Shown here: piece by piece, positions 1 to 9,287 of the stretch | Position numbering within the stretch: the stretch's first letter is position 1 | How the letters are laid out: each line of letters begins with the position of its first letter | Origin: Byssochlamys sp. IMV 00236 | Taxonomy: Eukaryota; Ascomycota; Eurotiomycetes; Eurotiales; Thermoascaceae | Length of the DNA: 27,125 bases | Direction of reading: 5' to 3' | Assembly (NCBI GenBank): GCA_001931875.2 | Contig: MSJH02000575.1 | Coordinates: forward strand, 1 to 27,125 | Program-made: the position numbers and the translations under genes | The notes under the pieces: generated by a model | What the model was told of the DNA's origin: nothing | What the model saw: the letters and a program-made list of their open reading frames with translations, nothing else | Databases searched by the model: none

Positions 1-39
<39 letters not shown>

Positions 40-429
40 AAAAAGGGTCAATGACAATTTCGCTTACACTAGATTAAACTCCCGCGTTCTGACTTTCAAA
101 TGCAGTGCGCCCACATTTGAAAACAGAGAAAGATGCTTTATTGTTTTTCTACTTTAAATTCAAACGATGTTTGTTTTTTTCTGGACAAATCAAAATTAAT
201 TTTCAAATGCCAACTGATCAATGAAAAGAAAATAACGAATAGCACCAATATACCATCAGACCTCATATCATACTGGGATACCTTCAAAGTCACAAATCTA
301 AATGCTGTGTATCAGCAAAATGGATAAAGGGGGTCAGTCAATGTCTCACCGGATCTTGCAAAGAGCTGGAGACGTGCTACAACAACCACATTGTCGAGAA
401 TTTTGAATAACGATTGCTGTATTTTTTTA
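1..429. other. Left-edge non-genic DNA, possible Fanzor N-terminal scrap
   Basis: The window opens with a run of 33 A (2-34). A 9-bp perfect inverted repeat (TTTCAAATG / CATTTGAAA, 94-102 and 114-122, 11-nt loop) follows. A 64-codon open frame at 133-327 has no recognisable domain. At about 348-405 one frame reads LTGSCKELETCYNNHIVENF followed by Glu and a stop. That stretch resembles the N-terminal part of fungal Fanzor proteins as I remember them, which would fit the C-terminal Fanzor part beyond the inverted-repeat element. This last link is inference and weak. Confidence 0.3.
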
Positions 430-840
430 GGGAAACGCTACATGCACGAAAAAATTCACGACAAAGTGGCTAATGTTACGAAGCGCTATCTGTGACATCG
501 TTTTACAACCTCAAAGTCTTTACCTAACCTAAGACTAGCCATTAATATAAAATACACTTGAACTGATCTTAATTCTTTGTTGATAGAATTGAAAACATAA
601 AATTAAAATAAATAAAGTAGTGGCAACATTTTTTTATCTCTTTCTTCTTGAAAAGAAACAAACCAAGATGACAACTTTATAAATTCGGATACGAAGTCAA
701 AGATATCTTTTTTCGAGTATGGCCAGCGTGGTGCAACATAATGAAAAGTTTTATCGACAACATTACAGATAATGGCTAAAGGTAGCGCATGTAGAATTAA
801 CCGCTTTTTCGTTAATTTTTTCGTGCATGTAGCGTTTCCC
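430..840. mobile_element. MITE-like element, copy 1, with long terminal inverted repeats
   Basis: The ends are inverted copies: 430-469 (starting GGGAAACGCTACATGCACGA) and 801-840 match over 40 bp with 3 mismatches, and weaker pairing continues to about 490 and 780. The element is 411 bp and encodes no transposase. The flanking octamers TTTTTTTA (422-429) and TTTTTGTA (841-848) differ at one base and could be a decayed 8-bp target-site duplication, although T-rich flanks make that easy by chance. Its right half (about 600-830) is clearly related to 25240-25424, so this is a dispersed family. The right end abuts codons of a Fanzor gene, suggesting insertion into it. The open frames inside (603-971 and 772 onward) are not taken as genes of the element. 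Confidence 0.75.
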
Positions 841-1495
841 TTTTTGTATGAAGGTCGACAGAGAGCGACCAAGAAGATGGTCGATATTCTTGTTACTGGG
901 CGTGCTAAATATAATAGAAGACGAAGAAAAAAGAAGAAAAATAAGAAAGCTACCCTAAATGCTACCATCAACGTGCCAATAAAGTAAGTAACTAATCTTT
1001 TTTTTTGTTGATGATATTAACTTTTTTTTTTTTTTGGAAGACTGAACAAATGGAAACCTCTGTCGTATATTGAAAACAACAGAAAGGTACCGCTGATCAT
1101 TTTCGGGGAAGGAATGCTTGGGAAGGACTTGGTGAAGCTAAAGGGTAATCGTTGTGGGGGTAACAGGGAAGTTGTGGAAGGCTCTGAAAAAGCGGGAGAG
1201 AGTGGGTGGTCTTATTGCTGTCACCATTGGTGAATTCAATACCTCCAAGGCTTGCAACAATTGTGAAAAGACTACTCTTGTACCTGCAAAGCACATTCGC
1301 GGCAACATTGTACTGGTCCGTAAAACATGTAATACACTATGGCAGCGAGATGTGAATGCTGCAAAAAATATAATGTCAATCTCTTTATCAACTTGGAGAG
1401 GAAACGGTCGACCAACTGTCTTTCAGCAATCTAATGAAAACAACAATAAATTATCAATCACTAGCGTAAACAGTTTGTCTTTTTTAGACATTTAA
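841..1495 (+). pseudogene. Fanzor (TnpB-like nuclease) C-terminal half, frameshifted
   Basis: Fanzors are eukaryotic relatives of TnpB, RNA-guided DNA nucleases carried by transposons. Coding starts directly at the inverted-repeat element with FLYEGRQRATKKMVDIL, followed by a basic Arg/Lys stretch. A likely intron lies at 984-1040 (GTAAGT donor, 3' AG after a T-run), and the frame continues through VPLIIFGEGM. An extra base in a G5 run (1156-1160) then shifts the frame. The +1 frame continues GVTGKLWKALKKRE, the ...FNTSKACNNC first zinc-ribbon Cys pair, and LWQRDVNAAKNI, the RuvC-III motif with its catalytic Asp. The second Cys pair is broken: it reads R-K-T-C, where Arg (CGT) is one transition from Cys (TGT). 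It has no start and no N-terminal half. The OrfB zinc-ribbon/RuvC match is strong; whether it is Fanzor1 or Fanzor2 is not decided here. Confidence 0.82.
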
Positions 1496-1687
1496 AGAAG
1501 AAGAACTGTATTAGAGAGAACAAAAAAAGAATATTTAGGGTTATTTAACCACAATGTTTGATTTAACCTTGTCTTTTTTATATTTTATTTTATTTCTAAC
1601 TAGAAGATTAATGAATAAACAATAACTTCTTATTCATTTTATACTTGCCGAGGCGTTAAGGAATGCAATGCCGTTATAGACAGTGCA

Positions 1688-2188
1688 TTAAATCCAAGGA
1701 GCACCGTTAGTCTTTTGAAGGTCTTTTGAAGGGGGGGGAGGACTTTCATTATCGTGTTTTGATTTGTAAACAAAGATACCATATATATTTAATGCACTAT
1801 TCACATCGCGATTCCAAACCGTACCACAAGATTCGTACTTGAGGACAGAGTATACTCTTCGCTTTGATCCAGTAATTGAGATGTTATTTAATTGTTTGGA
1901 TTTGCACTTGTTACATATCTGGCTCGTTAAGTACTCGTCAACCGAAACAAATTCGGTTCCCCCGTTGGATTGTTTGCATTTCCGTTTGATTTCTTCAATA
2001 ATTCGTTTTGTAGGTGCAGCTCGTTTTCCTTTCATACTTGAATAAAAAGAACCATTTCCGAACGCAATGATTTGCTTCTGCTGAGAGGAGGAAGGGAGGT
2101 CAGCAGGAGGTAAAAGTACATGTTTGCTTTTGTTTGAATTTTCCTCAGCAGACGTCTTCAGAGTTTCAAGTAGTTTTTTTCCTAAGCT
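1688..2188 (-). pseudogene. Second Fanzor/TnpB-like C-terminal fragment
   Basis: The frame is open from 2188 down to the stop at 1688. It reads through QKQIIAFGNGSFYSS, the counterpart of IIFGEG in the other copy, then a basic linker, VDEYLTSQICNKC (first zinc-ribbon pair, with the preceding acidic motif typical of Fanzors), and CGTVWNRDVNSALNIYGIF (RuvC-III motif). The second Cys pair reads Y-E-S-C: the Tyr codon TAC is one transition from TGC. The first Met in frame is at 2035, inside the domain, so this is not a natural start. A stop codon lies just upstream (2189-2191). Sequence differs widely from the plus-strand copy, so it is a separate lineage rather than a local duplication. The two relics are convergent, tail to tail, about 190 bp apart. 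No function is expected. Confidence 0.8.
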
Positions 2189-2349
2189 TCAATCAAAGCA
2201 AAATATCTCAATTTAATATAAATTTAAAACGAAATAAAAGGACCAACATTAGCCTTCACATTAATTCAGATGGGACTCAAAGCACTAGTAAGACCAATAA
2301 TACAGTTAAGCCTTTAAGGTTAGTAAAGAAAACACGGTAAGAGACTGTT

Positions 2350-2787
2350 ATGCCGAATGAAAAAGATACCATTTTGGATGGCCTTGAAAAATCTGTTGCG
2401 ACTATGATAAAAAAGCACGCTCAAACAACATACAAAGACAATATATACCAAAAGTTAAATGATACTCATAAAAATGCAATTAGTAATGGGTTTAACAGTA
2501 TTGTAGACTTGACTGACAATGACAGTAACGATGATAGCCAACGTAACCCGTTTACAGACAATCAATGGACTGAGCTTAATCGCCTCTTTAACAAACAAAA
2601 ACAATGGACATCTATCCACAACGATATACAGAAAAAATTGAAAATCATCGAAAAACTAGCAAAGACTGATTTAAAAGCTGCATACCTTGCTTGTTTGAAT
2701 TCTCAAATCACTTATGCGATGACCAGCGATGAAGTGAAATTTGAGATTTATGCGTTCTTGTACATGCTTTTGTGTGATTTGTTAAGT

Positions 2788-2827
<40 letters not shown>

Positions 2828-3850
2828 AATGCCATTTTTCTTCATAGGTTGAAAATTTTACACGAGAAAACATCTATTTTGAACTCTGCTTCCAAGGAAA
2901 AATTTACTGAAGGAGATTATGTGATTATGCTTTGGTCTCGAATTTTTGGAGCAGTTTTCAATGACAATAAGCAAAACTTATTATGCAAATGGTAACATCT
3001 ATCTATAGCAAAAGTGATATGAATGCTACTAGCTGTTTATTTCTAGGGGCGACACTGTCTGACGTGTTTGATGAGATAATCATTATAATAACTCGAGTAT
3101 AATCTTATAGTAGAGCATACATTCTACTTTACATTCCTCTATCGCATCTGATAAGAATAACTTATAATAATAATAGCTATAGTAGCTACTAGTATAACAA
3201 TAATAACATAAGCATAAATAATGTCAGTGACGACAATAATATAAATAGCAGCCATAGATTCTCTACCCAAGTAAACTCTCACACAAACTTAATTTAATAA
3301 TATTCAGCTCTTCTTAATAAAAGAATCTAATTCGCAAGTCATCGACTTAATAGCCTTTTTAAAATTACAACTAAAAGCTGAATACAATACTGTCCCTGAA
3401 GGTTCTTCATTAGAAAAAAAGAGAGCCAAGGTGCGGATGGTACAGCAATTGGTGATAAAATTGATTTGAGGGTTTGCATGTTGTCTCCTTCCAGAAATGT
3501 AGTTGATCTTCTCAGCGTTGAATTTGCGAAAGACGATAGTAGCAAAAAGTTTTGCGCGAAGCAAAAATTAACGTTGACCGCTTTTATAGAAGCCATTTTC
3601 TGCACCAAAGAGACAAAAGAAATATAAGGGGCCACTGTATGCAAATAGCAGGACCAGCGGGCCAAATGTCCGAGGTTAAACTTGTTGATAATAGCCTCTA
3701 TGTTGTCAACCACCTCGGATCACTTAGGCTTTCATCCTCGCAAACCAATCTACGGGATCTACGAACATTTCTGGAAAGGCTCTTCACAATTAAAAGTTTC
3801 CTTGTAGCCCAAAAAGCTTACTATATTTCAATTGAACATCTAGAGCAAGC
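2350..3850 (+). pseudogene. Member of a repeated uncharacterised fungal protein family, decayed
   Basis: Exon 1 (2350-2759) starts MPNEKDTILDGLEKSVAT and contains Asn/Asp-rich sequence. An intron at 2760-2847 holds a run of 35 T and a CTAAT branch site. Exon 2 (2848-2991) encodes LHEKTSILNS and GDYVIMLWSRIFGAVF. A second intron (2992-3046) joins to W-G-D-T-V and a stop at 3060-3062. Further downstream other frames carry the expected later parts: GDKIDLRVCMLSPSRNVVDL with LLSVEFAKDD (about 3454-3540), then after a frameshift near 3553 REAKINVDRFYRSHF and CMQIAGPAGQMSEVKLVDNS (3553-3850). I recognise the ...LxxKWGDT...DLRV...REAK...LQIxG... layout from large families of uncharacterised Mucoromycete proteins; no function is known to me. 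The in-phase open stretch 2134-2340, ended by a stop at 2338, may be an older 5' part. Minus-strand frames across 3304-3713 are shadows. The AT-rich 3080-3300 stretch is low complexity. Confidence 0.55.
2790..2824. repeat. 35-nt T homopolymer
   Basis: An uninterrupted run of 35 T lies inside the first intron of the decayed gene above, just upstream of its branch site and acceptor. It could be an expanded polypyrimidine tract. It is also prone to assembly length error. Confidence 0.9.
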
Positions 3851-4441
3851 TGACAAAAAGTCAATGGAAGCAAAGCTTAACACGCTAATATTTAAAACCT
3901 CATATGCAACAATAGCCCCCAATATAGTGATATTGCTTGCTCTCGTTTTCGGAACAGTTGTAATAGCACGCTCACCCTTCTTAGTCCAAGCTATTGAGCG
4001 CTTCATGTTTATGTTGAAGCCAGATTCATCTACGAAGACACAGTTGCTCATATAATCCATATCCGTATTTTGCCACCAGTGCTGTGCCCAGTCTTTTCTC
4101 TCTTGAAGTTTCTGTACACTATTTCTTTCTACGGAATGAAAATAGGCACGCTTTACGCTTATTTTGCATTATTTTTTAACGAAATTATAAAGTGCTGTTT
4201 TCGAAATTTCGAGATCTTCAAATCGAGAAGTGAGACTTTCCATCATTTCATCCAAAACTAGAGAAGGGTTATCATCAATCAACTCAATCAAATGTTTCCG
4301 ATGATCTTCATTCAAAATGGCTGGTCTGTCTTCGGGCCTACCACTGCCTTTTTTTTCTTTCGAAAACATCTTCAACGTCCATTTGGTAAGCATGAGCTTC
4401 ATTTCCTTGCTCATCAAAAACTTCGCCCTGTCCATTTTCAA
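3821..4441 (-). pseudogene. Tc1/mariner-IS630-type transposase, 5' two-thirds, with stop
   Basis: The frame starts at ATG 4441 and encodes an N-terminal helix-turn-helix-like region (GRPEDRPAILNEDHRKHLIE, then DDNPSLVLDEMMESL and ISKTALYNFVKK). It is interrupted by one in-frame TAA (4169-4171). It then resumes in the same frame with ISVKRAYFHSVERNS, DWAQHWWQNTD, and the DDE-superfamily motif CVFVDESGFNINMKRSIAW plus ITILGAIVAYEVLNISV. Homology ends near 3880, where the sequence runs into the plus-strand decayed gene; the second Asp and the last acidic residue of the DDE triad are not found. Outside the start, 4500-4545 contains two similar blocks (GTACGAATT and GTACGAAAAG) that could derive from a terminal repeat, but no partner end was found. 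Dead element. Confidence 0.75.
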
Positions 4442-4621
4442 ATAAAAAAGTAGTCATCGTAAATCAAAATCTATAGAAGAAATAAATGTGAAATTTCCAC
4501 AGCTGTACGAATTTTTTTTTTCGGTGTACGAAAAGTTTGTGAAAAAGGTGTAGTGTTAAGTGTTATATATTAGAGTAATTTTATTTCTAATACATCAATA
4601 AACTAGTTAATACAATAAGAA

Positions 4622-5735
4622 TTATAAGTATTCAATGACTTCTTTATCAGTTCTTTTTAAAAGCGCGTCCCAATAGGTATCAATATCAAAGTTAAAGTTG
4701 AATTTTCCACCCAAGCTTGCCTCTATTTGTTCAGATGAAATACAGTCTTCCATACAAATGACATCTTGACTGTTCTTATTAGTGTCTTCATCTATAAATT
4801 TGATTTTATTTCTTGTAACAGGATCCATAAAGGGAGCAACCATTTTGAATGTAGTCAAGAAAAACCATGGAGCTATTTTATTAATGAGTTAGTATATACC
4901 TTAATGAAGCAAAATACACCTTACAATTTACAAAAAATGCCACGCCTAATCTTTCAGGGTAATGGTTTGCTAAGATATCTATAAACTTTTTACATGTGCT
5001 TGCGCTTGGATTACTGGTAATGGATGATCCTTTAAAGTCCACCACAATAGACACCTTTTCTACTTGTGGAGGCATCAACCGGATACCTCGTTCTAAATTG
5101 AATACAACATGCCTAATCTGTCTATCCGAATCCTTGGAATTTTCATTTCTAGGCTTCATGATCCACAATGGTTTACCCGTCTTGTCATAACCGTTGTAAT
5201 ACATTTTACCAGTTTCTGCCTAAATATGTTATTAATGGCACATCATCTTTTATCATCAAATGCATACCTCTGGTCGAATCATCTCTGGGTCCAATTGATC
5301 AGGCCTGAACTCTCTTCTCCACTTGATCGAATTCTCCAACATTGTCTTGGCTGCCTATATGCCACTATCAATCAAGCGCTCTCTCTCTCTATCTTTATGA
5401 TCATATTGTCTCTCTTTTACCTCTAAATCCCACTTTCTGGCTCGAAGATAGCGCTTGGCCGTTGCCTCCGTCAGAAATCCTCTTTCATTGGGATAATATT
5501 CATGTTCTTTCGGAAGCATGATACTTTCCACATACTCCATCAATGCATCTACTTTCTTCTTTTGTTCTTCATCTAATGGATTGTTCAATACAGGCTGATA
5601 GTCTGTAGGCGGAGTGAGAATGGGTTCTTGAGTCATGGGTCCAAGGTCAACTGTGGTAGCCGTGACAGAGGATTTTGTACTAGCCGCTGATGATTTTGTA
5701 TTATTATTATTATTATTAAACTTGAATAAATTCAT
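4622..5735 (-). CDS. Sec14-like CRAL-TRIO phospholipid transfer protein
   Basis: The model has four exons: 5735-5421, 5354-5268, 5219-4925 and 4872-4622 (315 residues). Introns have GT...AG ends, and the last has a TACTAAC branch site. The product starts MNLFKFNNNNNN and has a Ser/Thr-rich linker. A CRAL-TRIO N-terminal helical domain follows (EATAKRYLRARKWDLE joined to ENSIKWRREFRPDQLDPE). The lipid-binding CRAL-TRIO fold follows: DKTGKPLWIMKPRNEN, VEKVSIVVDFKG, the hallmark HYPERLGVAFFVN joined across the intron to SPWFF, and FMDPVTRNKIKFI. The family exchanges phosphatidylinositol and another lipid between membranes and supports phosphoinositide signalling and Golgi/endosome traffic. Ligand and exact orthology (Sec14 or an Sfh protein) are not decided. 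No signal peptide or membrane segment, so it is cytosolic. (AAT)n codons make the poly-Asn tract. Confidence 0.9.
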
Positions 5736-6736
5736 CTTCTATTTTTTTTTAGGAAAAGAGAAAAGAAAGGGATCTTAACACAAGGAGAGATAAAAGGGAG
5801 TTTTGATTGAGTTCGGGCTTCTGAGGATGGCGACGGGATTATTTCCTAAAAATAGTATCTTGTCGCAATTTTTCAAATGAAAATGACAGTCTGGGATAGA
5901 AGGTAGAAATCCCTAGATGACAAATGTTTCTAGTGACAAGCGTGAATGGCAGTCACCACTTATTTATACCACAATATGTTTTTAGTATTAACTCAATTAG
6001 GTTCAATGATACGATAGAGCTATTCGCTCCTATATTGATGTATTGTTGCTTGACAGGATTACAACATAATCGGTGGACATTTAGAAATCGATAGAATCTG
6101 CCGTATTTACCCTGCAGATCACTTTTGTTTATTTATAATCCAAAGAGATTGACCACAAAACACGTTATTAGCACATAGCGCAGCATGTCCAATTTTCATT
6201 GATGTGATTAATGCACGTAATAGTCTGCTTGCATACAAATGACGATACTGTAATAACGATCTTTCTCTCTCTCTCTCTTTCTCGTCTTAATTCATAATAA
6301 AGACAATCACATCGGCATTATTTGTATATTATTTATGGTAATTATTTTGACTATATCACAGTCTCAGAAAACTGGTCAGTCTGTATTATCTCCATCATAC
6401 AGTTGTGGAATACTGCGAAGTCAAGCCCTCTTTGGGAGTTGATAATCATTTTAGTACCAATAGACAGTTTTGAACTCGCGATATTCGGATAAACACAGGC
6501 TAAAATTTCATTGGACCCAAGCTTATTTGTTGCCCTTCAGGGCGCTGATAAGTTTATCCATTATATCTTCAAGCCTTCTTTTTATGCCAATAAAGTAGCT
6601 CATTGACAATCATTCATTGAATAGTTTGCTCTTCATATTATGCTCATTTACAAGACATGAGTAATCAACATATCTTTCTCAAAGTATACTTTTTAAATAT
6701 GAGGGATAACAAGATCCATTTATTTGGGATATAAGT
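5736..6736. other. Intergenic 1.0 kb, AT-rich
   Basis: Lies between the start of the Sec14-like gene and the end of the coiled-coil gene, both on the minus strand, so it should hold the Sec14-like promoter and the coiled-coil terminator. Seen here: a CT microsatellite (about 6264-6278) and the 17-mer TCTGCCGTATTTACCCT (6097-6113) that recurs inverted at 11501-11517. No coding stretch is convincing in either strand. Confidence 0.6.
6264..6278. repeat. (CT)n microsatellite
   Basis: A CT dinucleotide tract within a longer pyrimidine stretch. Similar tracts lie at 17299-17313 and 27057-27076, all in non-coding DNA. Confidence 0.8.
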
Positions 6737-9287
6737 TTAGGTATGGGCTCCTCCTTTTTGCAATTCTAATTGTAATCGATTCGCCAACCTATGAAAGATG
6801 TCAGTTTATTAATAAGCAGTGACTATTCACTTACTTTATAAGTTGCTCATTTTCATCACGATGAGCTAAGCAACCCTTCTTCATGTCTTCAATGAGAGCT
6901 TGACTATTGTTATGAAGTATTTCCCAATGGTTTGCTCTTTCTTGGCACTTGTGAATTTGCTTCTCCAACTCTTTCATTTTAATCTTTTTTTTTAAAAATC
7001 AAAAAATAAATATTATCACATCAAATCATAAGAGTGTAATACTAAAAAATCACTCAATAAAAAAAGAAATAATACATAAAAAAAAGGAGGGAAAGAGCTT
7101 TAATTCCCCCTCCCCCCTATTTCTCTTTCTTTTTGTGAAAAAGGAAGAAGAAGAAAAAAAGGGAATGAAAAGAAAACTCACCTCGTATCCTTCAACTTCT
7201 CTATCATATTTCTCTTCTTCCATTTTCTTTTCAATCTGTAGTTTTTCGAGTTCTTTTTGCTTTGAAGCAACTAGTGCCTTTACTCGGTAAGCGTAATCCT
7301 CCAATTCTTTGTTTTTGGCGTCAATCGTATGTTGGTATTGTTCATGCATGGCTTGAATCTCTTTCTTGTGTTGTTCGGCTATTTGAATCAATCTCTCTTC
7401 ACTGACACTACCTGATCCACCTGACTTTTGCTTCTGCTCTAATTGAGCAATTGTTTTTCGAAGCTCCTGGATAGCATTTGCCTTTTCCTGACCTAGCCTA
7501 TTCAACTGACTTTCGTGTGTTTCTTTAATCTCGGCCAATCGAACCTTCAAATCATCCAGTTCCTTTTGCTTTGCCTCGTACCGCTTGACACACTGTTCAT
7601 GGCTTGTGTCATGAGGCTTTGCGTTGATATCATCTCGATTACTTGAGGAACTTGGAGTTGATTTAGCCGTATGCTCGAAGCGAGCAGTAGCCGCCTCTAA
7701 TGAATTCTGTAAGGTCTCCACCTGGAACAAAAGGCTCTCAATCTGTGCTGATCGCTCTTCAATTTCCGTTTCTTTTTTATCGCACGTCTGTTTCAACAGC
7801 TCTATTTTATTCTCATACTGTTCCTTGATAGCTGTAAGCGATTCATTGTGTGCTGCTTCTTTTCTCTGTAACTCATCGTGTAATGCGTGAACCTCTTGTT
7901 GCGTTGCCTTTGTTTTTTCTAACCAAGCCATAGCTGTATCATCAGTGCCGCTTTGAAGCTGTCTGATTTCTTCCCTATGACGCTGTTCAATGGCTTCAAT
8001 ATGAAGCTGAGATTGCCTCTTGAACTCCTCTAATGCCGATTTAGCGTTTGTTAGTTCGCTTTCTACCTTTCGAATATGGCTATTTGTATGTGATTTCTCC
8101 AAACTTGTGATCTTCTCATTTAACTCGGCTATCTCTGACGTATGTCTGTCGTTATTCTCTTTATGTTCATCTTTTTCCTTTTGCAGCTGAGCTTTTAATT
8201 CAACATTTTCAGCCTATACACATCTTGATTGAGCATAGATGTTTCCCCCTCCCCAAGTTGTTTTGCTCTTGGTGCTGTAAACAAACGTACCTTTACGGAA
8301 TCAAGTTGTTTTGTGATATCAGTCTGTTTTGACTGCATCGTATTGATTTTCTCCTCATATTCTGCTTTGGTTATTGCCATCTCTGATCTAAGCTTCTTCT
8401 CTTGTTCTTCCAACACTTTTTCCATTTCTTCTTGATGCTCTTGTTTTAATTTAGCTTTGACTTCCTTTTGAAAAGAGAAAAAAAGGTAAAGAATGTGAGA
8501 TACGTGTTCAGTATGTGATTTTCTACTTTTTCATTACTTGTACAGCTTTCTCTATCGAATCTTTGTCATTACTTTCTGCTACCTACAAGAGACGATTAAG
8601 GCTATATCATCAATATCATCTCTCTTTCTCTCTTACATCCTTTGCCTTGTTAGACTCCAATTGTTTCTTTAATTCGTCTATTTCCTCTTGTAGCTTTGAT
8701 ACATTCTGCTTGTGCTATATCCAATTATCGTGTTTGTCTTGTTTCCTTAAATTACTGCTTTTTTTTTTTTTTACCTCTTGTTTTAAATTTTCAATCTCCT
8801 TTTCTTTCTGTTCGAGTAGTTCCTCCTGCTCAGGCACCTTCTCCTTGATGGTTAATTCTGCCAAGCCGACTGGTGTAGACATGCGTTTGGCAGCATTGCT
8901 TGTGCTTGGTGAGTGATTAACAGATGACCTACGGGCCAGAGGCGAGTTGGGTGGTCTATTAGATGCAGTCGATGAGGGCACAATGGACCTACGTTTAGGA
9001 ACAGTTGGCGATGAGGTTGCACTTGAAGTTGGGGTGGTACGATCTGTCTTGATGGCGGCAGGTGGTGCCTTTCGAGTGACAGGTGTCTTGCTTGGTCGAG
9101 TGGCAGAAGGTACTGTAGAAGGTCTAGTTGCCGTTTTGGTCTTACTTGCTGTTGATGTAGGTGAAGTTCGTGTTGTAGGTTTTGGACTAACAGGTTCTGC
9201 ACCCGGTTTGATGCCGAGTTCTGAAAGAATAGACTTTCTTTTTACAGAGGAAGCACGACCGACTGTGGTCGAGGCCTTTTCTGTCAT
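6737..9287 (-). CDS. Long coiled-coil protein with basic Ser/Pro-rich head
   Basis: The model has seven exons: 9287-8775, 8714-8637, 8582-8538, 8464-8291, 8213-7182, 6983-6835 and 6788-6737 (680 residues, all phases close). Residues 1 to about 140 are disordered, basic and rich in Ser, Thr, Pro, with repeated RRSS/RRSI/KRKS motifs (SVKRKSILSELGIKPGAEP near the start), typical of phospho-regulated microtubule-binding heads. From about residue 150 to the end it is nearly continuous heptad coiled coil rich in Glu, Lys and Gln. The C-terminus (KMKELEKQIHKCQERANHWE, then LIEDMKKGCLAHRDENEQL) looks conserved rather than random. No CAP-Gly, motor or enzymatic domain is seen. The architecture suggests a cytoskeletal or tethering scaffold, perhaps CLIP-like, but that is inference. 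The exon 3 donor was chosen as GTAATG (8537) because the next GT breaks the frame. The small exon 3 (45 nt) is the least certain part. Confidence 0.8.

Noticed and set aside
772..840. Start of the Fanzor gene at ATG 772
   Set aside because: The codons before 841 lie inside the right terminal repeat of the element and match copy 2, so they are element sequence, not Fanzor.
603..971. 122-codon minus-strand open frame
   Set aside because: It overlaps the inverted-repeat element and the antisense of the Fanzor basic stretch; its poly-Phe/Leu runs are the reverse reading of Lys/Arg codons.
3304..3713. Minus-strand open frames that could be a transposase C-terminus
   Set aside because: They lack the expected second Asp and final acidic motif, while the plus strand of the same bases matches the repeated unknown family better.
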